Source of the DNA: Bacteroidia bacterium | GTDB lineage: Bacteria; Bacteroidota; Bacteroidia; Flavobacteriales; Flavobacteriaceae | Length of the DNA: 5,560 nt | Direction of reading: 5' to 3' | NCBI GenBank assembly: GCA_018679315.1 | Contig: JAHHLF010000153.1 | Location: forward strand, 1-5,560 | Shown here: piece after piece, positions 1 to 5,560 of the stretch | Position numbering within the stretch: position 1 is the stretch's first letter | How the letters are laid out: the number at the start of each line of letters is the position of its first letter | The notes under the pieces: generated by a model | The model's input: the letters and a program-made list of their open reading frames with translations, nothing else | Databases searched by the model: none | What the model was told of the DNA's origin: nothing | Made by a program: the position numbers and the translations under genes

Positions 1-1981
1 GACTGAGGTTGAGGCACTGCTGGCGGGTATGGACCTCTTGCTCATGCCCAAGGATGCTTATGCTTCTAAGGCAGCGATATTAAAAGCTATTAAAAGGGGA
101 AAGATCTCTGAAAGGCGTCTTGAGCGTTCCGTTAAAAAGGTACTCCTGGCAAAATACCTTGCTGGCCTGAATTCTTATGCTGAAGTAGATACAAAGCAAT
201 TGCCAGAACAGTTAAATACAGTCTTGGATACCCTTATTTATGAGCAGGCTATGGAAAACGCCCTGACCGTGCTGAAAAATAAGAATGGTGTAATAGGGAT
301 ATCAGACCTTCAAAAACGAAAAATAGCCTATGTAGCCCTTGGCTCTGAGCCCGGTGATGTATTTTATAAGCGGCTGTCAAAATATGCCAAAGTAGTCCAT
401 GTAAAAGGGAAAGACATAGCTACGATTAAAAGAAATTTAGAAGGATATAATACGATAATCGCAGGCTTTCATGCGTCTAATAAATCTCCCTGGGCAGATT
501 ACCGCTTATCAAAGAAGGACATATTCTGGTTATATGAACTTGGCAAGATCCAGGGTGCAGATCTGGTATTTACGTTATTTGCCAAGCCATATGCGCTTAA
601 AGACATTGTTGACTTCAAGAATGTTGAAGGTGTTGTGGTTGCCTACCAAAATAGTGAGATCGCTCAGCAAAAGGCGGCAGAATTGATTTTTGGGGCACTG
701 CCAGCAAAGGGAAGGTTACCTGTAAGCGCACATGAAGAATTTCCAGTTAATTCTGGAGAATTTATCTCTTCTTTAAAACGTCTGGGTTATGCCATACCCG
801 AAAGTGTGGGAATGGATCGCAGTAAACTTGCTAAGGTAGACGAACTTGTACAGATTGGACTAGACTCCCTGATGTTTCCGGGTGCCCAGGTCCTGATAGC
901 TAGAAAAGGCAAGGTAATTTACAGCAAAGGCTTTGGAAAACCGACCTATACTTCTGAACGTCAGGTAGATGAAAACTATATGTACGATCTGGCATCGTTG
1001 ACCAAAATACTAGCCACCTTACCTATCATTATGAAAATGGAAGAAGAGGGGCAAATAAGTTTAAATACAACTTTTAAAGAATTAATACCTTCCTATACCG
1101 ACTCGGATTTAAAGGATGTGACAGTGCTAAAAGCGCTTAGCCACTATGGGAGGCTTCCGGCATGGATCGCGTTTTACCTTGGCACACTCAATAAAAAGCG
1201 CAAGCCTTCTCCGGAATTCTACCGAAACAGACCGGCAGATGGGTTTTCAATAAAAGTATCCGAAGGCATGTATCTGACAGATGCCTATAAAGATTCCATT
1301 TACGACAGGATCGGCAGGCAGGAATTAAAATCGAATCGGTATCGCTATAGTGATGTCGCCTATTATGTACTTAAACATTATATTGAGAATACCTATCGAC
1401 GGGGTCTTGATGAATTGGCGAATGAGTTTTTATATAAGTCGCTAGGCACCAATTTTACAATGTTTAACCCCTTAAATGAATATCCCAAGAATCGGATTGC
1501 ACCCACTGAGATCGACAATTACTTCAGGTACCAGGTAGTACGGGGTTATGTGCATGATATGGGAGCTGCCATGCAAGGCGGCGTAGGCGGTCATGCGGGC
1601 TTGTTCAGCAATGCAAATGATGTTGCCAAGATCATGCAAATGTATCTTCAGGGAGGTTATTACGGGGGTGTCAGGTACTTAAATTCCAGGACGGTTGAAA
1701 AGTTTAACAAGTGTTATTTTTGCCACAAGAATGTTAGAAGAGGTGTAGGTTTTGATAAGCCACAACTAGCAGAACATGGACCGACCTGTGGTTGTACTTC
1801 GAGGCGCAGTTTTGGACATAGTGGATTCACAGGAACATATACCTGGGCTGATCCGGATTCAGAATTGGTCTATGTATTTCTCTCTAACCGCACATTCCCA
1901 TCGTCTACTAACAGATTATTAGTTAAATCTGAGTTAAGAACACGCATTCAGCAGGCCATTTATGATGCCATTATCAATTAG
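1..1981 (+). CDS. GH3 beta-N-acetylglucosaminidase / beta-lactamase-fold serine hydrolase fusion, 5' partial
   Basis: The reading frame is open from the window edge (first full codon at base 2), so the start lies upstream and the first ATG at 29 is internal. Bases 2 to about 190 encode the end of a GH3 catalytic domain, including a stretch (GMDLLLMP) typical of NagZ-like enzymes; the catalytic Asp and His should lie upstream, outside the window. About 250-770 resembles a GH3 C-terminal domain. About 800-1975 is a serine hydrolase of the class C beta-lactamase/PBP4* fold with all three active-site motifs: SLTK (995-1006), YSD (1346-1354) and HSG (1817-1825). Family knowledge: GH3 NagZ removes GlcNAc from muropeptides, and in Bacillus a separate beta-lactamase-fold amidase (AmiE) acts next. 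I infer a periplasmic or surface enzyme for peptidoglycan turnover in which both steps may be fused. Related flavobacterial fusions are, from memory, about 970 residues, so roughly 320 N-terminal residues are missing here. Four cysteines (CYFC and CGC) precede HSG. The domain calls are secure; the substrate of the second domain is not. Confidence 0.9.
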   Translation, partial: TEVEALLAGMDLLLMPKDAYASKAAILKAIKRGKISERRLERSVKKVLLAKYLAGLNSYAEVDTKQLPEQLNTVLDTLIYEQAMENALTVLKNKNGVIGISDLQKRKIAYVALGSEPGDVFYKRLSKYAKVVHVKGKDIATIKRNLEGYNTIIAGFHASNKSPWADYRLSKKDIFWLYELGKIQGADLVFTLFAKPYALKDIVDFKNVEGVVVAYQNSEIAQQKAAELIFGALPAKGRLPVSAHEEFPVNSGEFISSLKRLGYAIPESVGMDRSKLAKVDELVQIGLDSLMFPGAQVLIARKGKVIYSKGFGKPTYTSERQVDENYMYDLASLTKILATLPIIMKMEEEGQISLNTTFKELIPSYTDSDLKDVTVLKALSHYGRLPAWIAFYLGTLNKKRKPSPEFYRNRPADGFSIKVSEGMYLTDAYKDSIYDRIGRQELKSNRYRYSDVAYYVLKHYIENTYRRGLDELANEFLYKSLGTNFTMFNPLNEYPKNRIAPTEIDNYFRYQVVRGYVHDMGAAMQGGVGGHAGLFSNANDVAKIMQMYLQGGYYGGVRYLNSRTVEKFNKCYFCHKNVRRGVGFDKPQLAEHGPTCGCTSRRSFGHSGFTGTYTWADPDSELVYVFLSNRTFPSSTNRLLVKSELRTRIQQAIYDAIIN

Positions 1982-1997
1982 GCTTAAGATTAAGTTG

Positions 1998-2005
1998 TAG
2001 CTTTG
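1998..2005 (+). promoter_or_regulatory. Candidate Bacteroidota -7 promoter box for bshA
   Basis: TAGCTTTG matches the Bacteroidota sigma-A -7 consensus TAnnTTTG exactly. It lies in the 31-base gap after the GH3 fusion gene and ends 7 bases before the bshA ATG. No TTG -33 element is seen at the usual spacing (about 1973-1980 reads TATCAATT), so the promoter is supported by the -7 box alone. If it is used, transcription would begin almost at the start codon and give a leaderless or nearly leaderless mRNA. An exact match to a six-base pattern can arise by chance in AT-rich DNA. Confidence 0.45.
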
Positions 2006-2012
2006 TTTTCAT

Positions 2013-3152
2013 ATGAGAATAGCCATCGTTTGTTACCCCACTTTCGGCGGAAGTGGAGTGGTTGCCACGGAACTTGGGATCGCCCTTGCTAAGAGGGGGC
2101 ATGAAGTCCACTTTATTACCTATAAACACCCGGTTCGTTTAAGCCTTATCAATGATAATATACACTTCCACGAAGTGCATGTTCCGGAGTATTCCCTGTT
2201 TCATTATCAACCTTATGAGCTGGCGCTATCCAGCCGGATGGTAGATACGATAAGGCTACACAAAATTGAGCTTCTCCATGTACATTATGCTATCCCTCAT
2301 GCCTATGCAGGCTATATGGCCAAACAGATTCTAAAAGAAGAGGGTATAGACATACCCATGGTAACTACTTTACACGGTACAGATATTACACTGGTTGGAA
2401 ATCATCCATTTTATAAACCGGCTGTTACCTTTAGTATAAACCAGTCTGATATCGTCACTGCGGTGTCTAAAAATCTCAAGCAGAAAACCTTAGAATTTTT
2501 TGATGTACATAAGAAAATTGAGGTGATCCCCAATTTTATCGATACCAAAAAGTATAGCAATTCCTATACGGATTGTCAGCGAAGTTTAATGGCAGAGGAT
2601 GATGAAAAGATCATTACGCATATCAGTAATTTCCGTAAGGTTAAGCATATTCCCGATGTGATCCAGATATTCTATGGCATTCAGGAAAAAATGCCGGCTA
2701 AGCTAATATTAGTAGGGGAGGGCCCTGAAAAGGAGCAAGCGGAAGTCCTTTGCGATGAGCTTGGAATTTCCAAAAAAGTCATCTTTTTGGGGAATACGAA
2801 TGAAGTGGACCGCATCTTATGTTTCTCTGATCTCTTCCTGCTGCCCTCTAAATCGGAAAGCTTTGGGCTTGCGGCACTAGAGGCTATGATAAACAGAACC
2901 CCTGTCATTTCGAGTAATACGGGTGGCCTTCCTGAAGTCAATATTCAGGGGGTAACCGGATATTTAAGCGATGTTCACGATGTCCAGGAAATGACCGAAA
3001 ATGCGCTGAGAATCCTGGAGGACGAAGAAACCTTGGAAAAATTCAAGGAAAACGCTTATAAAGAGGCCTTTAAGTTTGATATCACACAAGTGATGCCTTT
3101 ATATGAAGCGGTCTATAAGAAGGCTTTAAAGCAATTCTATAAAACGGTATAG
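2013..3152 (+). CDS. bshA: N-acetyl-alpha-D-glucosaminyl L-malate synthase BshA
   Basis: This is a cytoplasmic GT4-family (GT-B fold) glycosyltransferase that transfers GlcNAc from UDP-GlcNAc to L-malate, the first step of bacillithiol synthesis. The 379-residue length is normal for BshA. The N-terminus (IVCYPTFGGSGVVATELG) is the characteristic BshA opening with its glycine-rich loop at residues 12-15. Other family motifs are HVHYAIPHA near residue 93, TLHGTD with His121 and Asp124, SNFRKVKH with Arg208 and Lys211 expected to contact the UDP diphosphate, and the EX7E motif Glu282-Glu290 (ESFGLAALE) in the nucleotide-sugar site. The start at 2013 puts the first beta-strand at residues 2-7 as expected, and there is no clear Shine-Dalgarno upstream. 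A lipoprotein gene begins one base after the stop. The partner genes bshB and bshC are not identified here. A different GT4 enzyme is the only real alternative and is unlikely given the diagnostic N-terminus. Confidence 0.93.
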   Translation: MRIAIVCYPTFGGSGVVATELGIALAKRGHEVHFITYKHPVRLSLINDNIHFHEVHVPEYSLFHYQPYELALSSRMVDTIRLHKIELLHVHYAIPHAYAGYMAKQILKEEGIDIPMVTTLHGTDITLVGNHPFYKPAVTFSINQSDIVTAVSKNLKQKTLEFFDVHKKIEVIPNFIDTKKYSNSYTDCQRSLMAEDDEKIITHISNFRKVKHIPDVIQIFYGIQEKMPAKLILVGEGPEKEQAEVLCDELGISKKVIFLGNTNEVDRILCFSDLFLLPSKSESFGLAALEAMINRTPVISSNTGGLPEVNIQGVTGYLSDVHDVQEMTENALRILEDEETLEKFKENAYKEAFKFDITQVMPLYEAVYKKALKQFYKTV

Positions 3153-3153
3153 A

Positions 3154-3621
3154 ATGAAGAGAATGCTTCTCGTACTAGTTACCATTTTACTCATCGTATC
3201 TTGTAAAAGTCAGAAGAAAACCGGGAATGAAGAATCGGGTGAAGGAGCAGATATGCCCTCTTTATCCTTGATTGCGAGCGATCTTTATGGGGGAGCAGAA
3301 GAGGAGGTATTTGAGGTGATCAGGGATCAGGCTTCACTTCAGAAGTTCTACAGGAAGGTAAACATGACCCGGAAACCTGGTTTGCCGGTTCCGCAAATAG
3401 ATTTTTCTAAAAATATGGCCGTTTTGTACTGCAGTGGCAGCACAAATGACATTGAATTGCCAGAAATGTATATTAGTGAGCAAAATGATAAAGAAATGTA
3501 CCTGGAAAAGGCCAAATTTTACGCCAAGGACAGCACAGTTCAGTCCACTGCCACCGTTACCCCATTTGGTCTGTATTTATTACCGTTGACCGATAAACAA
3601 GTGATTTTCAGCCAGAAATAA
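3154..3621 (+). CDS. Small lipoprotein, possible PrcB_C-like domain
   Basis: The 155-residue product has a lipoprotein signal peptide: basic start (MKR), hydrophobic core at residues 4-15, and lipobox IVSC with the lipidated cysteine at Cys17. The mature start (KSQKK) is basic and lacks the acidic residues of known Bacteroidota surface-export signals, so I infer a periplasm-facing lipoprotein. Residues 48-155 form one small domain: a segment EVFEVIRDQASLQKFYRKV, then PQIDFSKNMAVLYCSG, and near the end TPFGLYLLP. This order resembles the PrcB_C domain, named after a subunit of a Treponema protease complex, but the match is from memory and weak. The ATG follows the bshA stop by one base, which points to co-transcription and translational coupling. 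No terminator hairpin is visible after the stop. No function can be assigned. A second ATG at 3163 would shorten the signal peptide by three residues and cannot be excluded. Confidence 0.82.
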   Translation: MKRMLLVLVTILLIVSCKSQKKTGNEESGEGADMPSLSLIASDLYGGAEEEVFEVIRDQASLQKFYRKVNMTRKPGLPVPQIDFSKNMAVLYCSGSTNDIELPEMYISEQNDKEMYLEKAKFYAKDSTVQSTATVTPFGLYLLPLTDKQVIFSQK

Positions 3622-3682
3622 AACCACTATTTTCTTGTCCCGAGTTTGGATAACGAGTAATATTGCATCTGAAAGGACATTT

Positions 3683-3713
3683 TTGCTGACAATACTTTAC
3701 CCCACTAATTTTA
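3683..3713 (+). promoter_or_regulatory. Candidate promoter for the OmpA-family gene
   Basis: The 122-base gap before the OmpA gene contains TTG at 3683-3685 and, 20 bases on, TAATTTTA at 3706-3713. This fits the Bacteroidota layout of a -33 TTG and a -7 TAnnTTTG with one mismatch in the last position. Transcription from it would start near 3720 and leave a leader of about 24 bases that is AT-rich and contains TTAAAA at 3734-3739 just before the ATG, a common flavobacterial initiation context. No other strong box is seen in the gap, and an independent promoter is expected for an abundant outer-membrane protein. Confidence 0.4.
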
Positions 3714-3743
3714 CCGTTAAATCGTCCTAAATTTTAAAATGCT

Positions 3744-4949
3744 ATGCAGAAAAAATACACTCTTTTTCTTCTGACTTTCGTTATTTCTATTGGTACCGTT
3801 GTAGCACAGCAGTACAACAATGATGAATTACCCGAGGAATTAAAGCTTACACGTCAAGATACCACAATCGTTTCTTCAAATATGGTAGGCTTGGGCTTTA
3901 ATATGATCATGGATACAGGTGAACGCCTGAACAATTTTCCAGGAAGTAGTGAAGATTGGCATGCAGTACCTTATCCTTCACGTCTGAGTTTCGGAAGGAA
4001 TTTTCGAAGCGGACTTTCATTGGAAGGTATTGCTGCAGTCAACAAATTTCAGGATGGGAAGGTAGTTGAAAATGTGGTCCTTACTGAGGATCGTTCCTAT
4101 TTTTCGATAGATTCACGACTCAGCTATAATATCAACCGACTGTTTGGAAGAACAGGATGGTTTGATCCATATGTAGGCGCCGGCCTCGGTTATACGACTA
4201 TTGAGGGCGAAGGTAACGGTACCTACAATGGTGTAATTGGTTTTAGAGCCTGGTTATCAGAACGCTGGGGTATAGACATCAATTCCAGTGGTAAATGGTC
4301 CATGGGAGATGGTTTGGTAACAAATCATATGCAGCATGCTGCAGGTGTAGTCTACCAGTTCAACATTAAGAAGGAATGGAGCAAAAAGGGATTAGATAAG
4401 ATCCGAAAAATAGAAGAATACCTGCGCGAACAAAAGCGAGTACAGGACTCTATTACCGCTGCACAGCTGGCCGAAGAGGAGGCCAGGCGCCTTGCAGAGC
4501 AGCTGCAAAGGGAAAAAGAAGCCGCTGAACTGGCTGCGGCCGAAAAAGCCAAAGAAGAGGCTGAACGTAAGCTAAAAGATACTATTCGCAAAAAGTTAGA
4601 AGATGCCGGTTTTGCGTATTTCGGTTTTGACTCTTCATATCTGACATCTGGAGCTAAGGAAGTTTTGGATCTGGTAGCTGAATTTATGAACGAATATCCA
4701 TCTGTGACCATTGAATTAACAGCACATGCTGATTCTAGAGGAACAGACCAATACAATCAGTGGTTATCGGAAAGACGTGCTAAAAGATCTTTAGAATACT
4801 TGATATCAAAAGGAATCATCGCTGAGCGAATTAATGCAGTAGGAAAAGGGGAGTCTGAGCTCCGCAATGATTGTGAAGATGGTGTACCTTGCCCGGAGAA
4901 TAAGCATAGCGAGAACAGACGATCCCAGTTTCTTGTGATCAACTTTTGA
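3744..4949 (+). CDS. OmpA-family outer-membrane protein with coiled-coil linker
   Basis: This 401-residue envelope protein links the outer membrane to peptidoglycan. Residues 1-21 are a signal peptide, probably cut after VVA. Residues about 30-210 are rich in aromatic and glycine residues in alternating strands (for example DPYVGAGLGYTT) and should form a small beta-barrel. Residues about 217-289 are a highly charged Ala/Glu/Lys/Arg helix expected to be a coiled coil. Residues 290-401 are an OmpA C-terminal domain. Asp330 and Arg345 have the 15-residue spacing of the diaminopimelate-binding pair of Acinetobacter OmpA and lie in the usual setting (ADSRGTDQYN and LSERRA). The C-terminal DCEDGVPC segment is usual for Bacteroidota members and may form a disulfide. 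Thrombospondin type-3 repeats, common in related proteins, are absent and the coiled coil takes their place. The start is chosen because the signal peptide begins there; an ATG at 3739 is out of frame. Confidence 0.92.
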   Translation: MQKKYTLFLLTFVISIGTVVAQQYNNDELPEELKLTRQDTTIVSSNMVGLGFNMIMDTGERLNNFPGSSEDWHAVPYPSRLSFGRNFRSGLSLEGIAAVNKFQDGKVVENVVLTEDRSYFSIDSRLSYNINRLFGRTGWFDPYVGAGLGYTTIEGEGNGTYNGVIGFRAWLSERWGIDINSSGKWSMGDGLVTNHMQHAAGVVYQFNIKKEWSKKGLDKIRKIEEYLREQKRVQDSITAAQLAEEEARRLAEQLQREKEAAELAAAEKAKEEAERKLKDTIRKKLEDAGFAYFGFDSSYLTSGAKEVLDLVAEFMNEYPSVTIELTAHADSRGTDQYNQWLSERRAKRSLEYLISKGIIAERINAVGKGESELRNDCEDGVPCPENKHSENRRSQFLVINF

Positions 4950-4951
4950 TC
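4937..4951 (+). terminator. Possible weak hairpin terminator at the end of the OmpA gene
   Basis: GATCAA (4937-4942) and TTGATC (4946-4951) form a perfect 6-bp stem with a CTT loop, overlapping the stop codon at 4947-4949. It is followed on the + strand by a moderately T-rich run (TTATTGCTTCTTGGTTT). On the - strand the following bases are not T-rich, so any activity would favour the + strand. The stem is short and AT-rich, so this is a tentative call. Confidence 0.25.
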
Positions 4952-4972
4952 TTATTGCTTCTTGGTTTATGA

Positions 4973-5006
4973 GATCTATCTAATGCGCAATTATTTGCTG
5001 TAGATC
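4973..5006. repeat. Short inverted repeat spanning the end of the deacetylase gene
   Basis: GATCTA (4973-4978) is inverted as TAGATC (5001-5006) across a 22-base loop that contains the deacetylase stop codon (4991-4993, read on the - strand). The loop is long and the arms are only 6 bp, so a stable hairpin is doubtful. It is listed because it sits between two convergent genes, where transcription from both sides must end. Confidence 0.2.
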
Positions 5007-5560
5007 AATCTAAATGGCTCGGCGTACTCGTAGCCTACCATATTCCCAAAATACTTGGCCGAATTTCTCATTGCCTCCAAACTGCGCGGGTGAGGATATG
5101 TTCTTAATTCGGTTTGATACTTTTCCATAGCCGACAATTTCAGTTCGATAGAATCGGAAATGTCGATGTAAACATTTGGATTAAAAGATTCAGGCGTTAA
5201 TAAATTTCCCCATTCTGTGGAGGAATTTACATAATAGGATAGCACTGAACGAACTGTCTGGCCAGGGTAAGTTCTACAAGCCACCATGGTGCTATCAAAC
5301 AGTTCTTTATGGTCGCGATTAATATCTGAGCGTTCCTGTACGAAAACTGTATCATATTTTCCTTCAGAAATTATCTTTCCCAGTGCAATGTTCTTGTCTA
5401 CATGTGCAACGGTATCTAATCGCATATCGGGAAAATCTAGTCTAGGAAGCAGATTGGCCCCTAAAATAGAAATTGCCTTTTCGGCTTCTTCAAACTTGTT
5501 TTCCAGAATATCGCTACTACCGAAATATTGAGTACTGCTACCATCCGTGAAGATGAGTAC
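4991..5560 (-). CDS. PIG-L/LmbE-family deacetylase, 5' partial (N-terminus beyond the window)
   Basis: The - strand frame stays open from the stop at 4991-4993 to the window edge, giving 189 codons; the ATG at 5423-5425 is internal (fragment residue 46). The fragment starts VLIFTDG, the strand and turn that in PIG-L proteins follow the zinc-binding HPDDE motif by roughly 25-30 residues. That motif should therefore lie just outside the window, and full length would be about 220-230 residues. DINRDH at 5309-5326 (fragment residues 79-84) supplies the third zinc ligand, its His. The ACRTYPGQTVRSVLSY stretch, NPNVYIDISD and the YPHPRS segment near the end are typical of LmbE-like deacetylases. 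Family knowledge: these zinc enzymes remove acetyl groups from N-acetylglucosamine-type sugars. The histidine-rich stretch often preceding D-x-N-x-DH is replaced here by VQERS. It converges on the OmpA gene with a 41-base gap. BshB of bacillithiol synthesis belongs to this family, but the C-terminal half looks more like sugar deacetylases of glycan pathways. Confidence 0.85.
   Translation of the reverse strand, partial: VLIFTDGSSTQYFGSSDILENKFEEAEKAISILGANLLPRLDFPDMRLDTVAHVDKNIALGKIISEGKYDTVFVQERSDINRDHKELFDSTMVACRTYPGQTVRSVLSYYVNSSTEWGNLLTPESFNPNVYIDISDSIELKLSAMEKYQTELRTYPHPRSLEAMRNSAKYFGNMVGYEYAEPFRLIYSK

Noticed and set aside
471..686. 71-codon + strand open frame inside the GH3 fusion gene
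   Set aside because: It lies wholly within a strongly supported coding region in another frame and its translation shows no recognisable domain.
1983..1994. CTTAAGATTAAG dyad in the gap before bshA as an operator or terminator
   Set aside because: The arms are 5 bp of mostly A/T with a 2-base loop, too small to fold or to distinguish from chance.
2681..2941. 86-codon - strand open frame opposite bshA
   Set aside because: It is antisense to the conserved EX7E region of BshA; the Ser-rich translation is typical of a shadow frame.
3622..3682. Terminator after the lipoprotein gene
   Set aside because: CGAG occurs twice (around 3642 and 3654) as a direct, not inverted, repeat, and no stem followed by a T-run was found.
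4352..4942. Two - strand open frames (4352-4756 and 4757-4942) opposite the OmpA gene
   Set aside because: Both are antisense to the coiled coil and OmpA domain; the Ser/Ala-rich translation mirrors the Glu/Ala/Lys-rich codons of the real gene.
5423..5425. ATG on the - strand as the start of the deacetylase gene
   Set aside because: The frame stays open for 45 more codons to the window edge, and those codons encode the expected PIG-L segment beginning VLIFTDG.
5286..5531. 81-codon + strand open frame opposite the deacetylase
   Set aside because: The - strand frame across the same bases encodes a recognisable PIG-L protein with its zinc-ligand motif.
1..5560. Mobile element, CRISPR array, tRNA or phage genes
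   Set aside because: No terminal inverted repeats, transposase or integrase motifs, spaced direct repeats or tRNA-like cloverleaf were seen; coding density and gene content look like core chromosome.

Overview
The window looks like chromosomal DNA from a Bacteroidota bacterium, most likely a member of the Flavobacteriaceae. The reasons are moderate-to-low GC, a TAnnTTTG-type promoter box, AT-rich starts without a clear Shine-Dalgarno, a bacillithiol-type BshA, a GH3/serine-hydrolase fusion of a kind known from flavobacteria, and an OmpA-family protein whose C-terminus carries the two-cysteine tail usual in this phylum. The assignment rests on protein character alone; no rRNA or other marker is present.

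Layout. Four genes lie on the + strand and one on the - strand. Bases 1-1981 hold the 3' two-thirds or so of a large fused cell-wall enzyme (tail of a GH3 NagZ-like catalytic domain, GH3 C-terminal domain, then a complete beta-lactamase-fold serine hydrolase domain). After a 31-base gap comes bshA (2013-3152), the first-step glycosyltransferase of bacillithiol synthesis. One base later a small lipoprotein gene begins (3154-3621), probably co-transcribed with bshA. A 122-base gap with a candidate promoter precedes an OmpA-family outer-membrane protein (3744-4949). On the opposite strand, converging on it, is the C-terminal part of a PIG-L/LmbE-type deacetylase (4991 to beyond 5560), which is cut by the window edge and reads back in frame to it. 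The 41 bases between the convergent genes hold short GATC-centred inverted repeats and a possible weak terminator.

How the genes relate. Three themes can be seen: peptidoglycan turnover (GH3/serine hydrolase), low-molecular-weight thiol synthesis (BshA), and cell envelope architecture (lipoprotein, OmpA). Bacillithiol synthesis needs a PIG-L deacetylase (BshB) after BshA, so a PIG-L gene 1.8 kb away is tempting. However, it is on the opposite strand and its C-terminal half resembles the LmbE-like deacetylases of glycan or unknown pathways more than BshB1, so I do not assign it to that pathway.

No mobile element, CRISPR array, tRNA, rRNA or phage signature was seen. This is mostly an ordinary core-genome region. 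The points most worth a second look are the fused NagZ/serine hydrolase with its four-cysteine cluster, the possibly leaderless bshA transcript, and the uncharacterised lipoprotein tightly linked to bshA.
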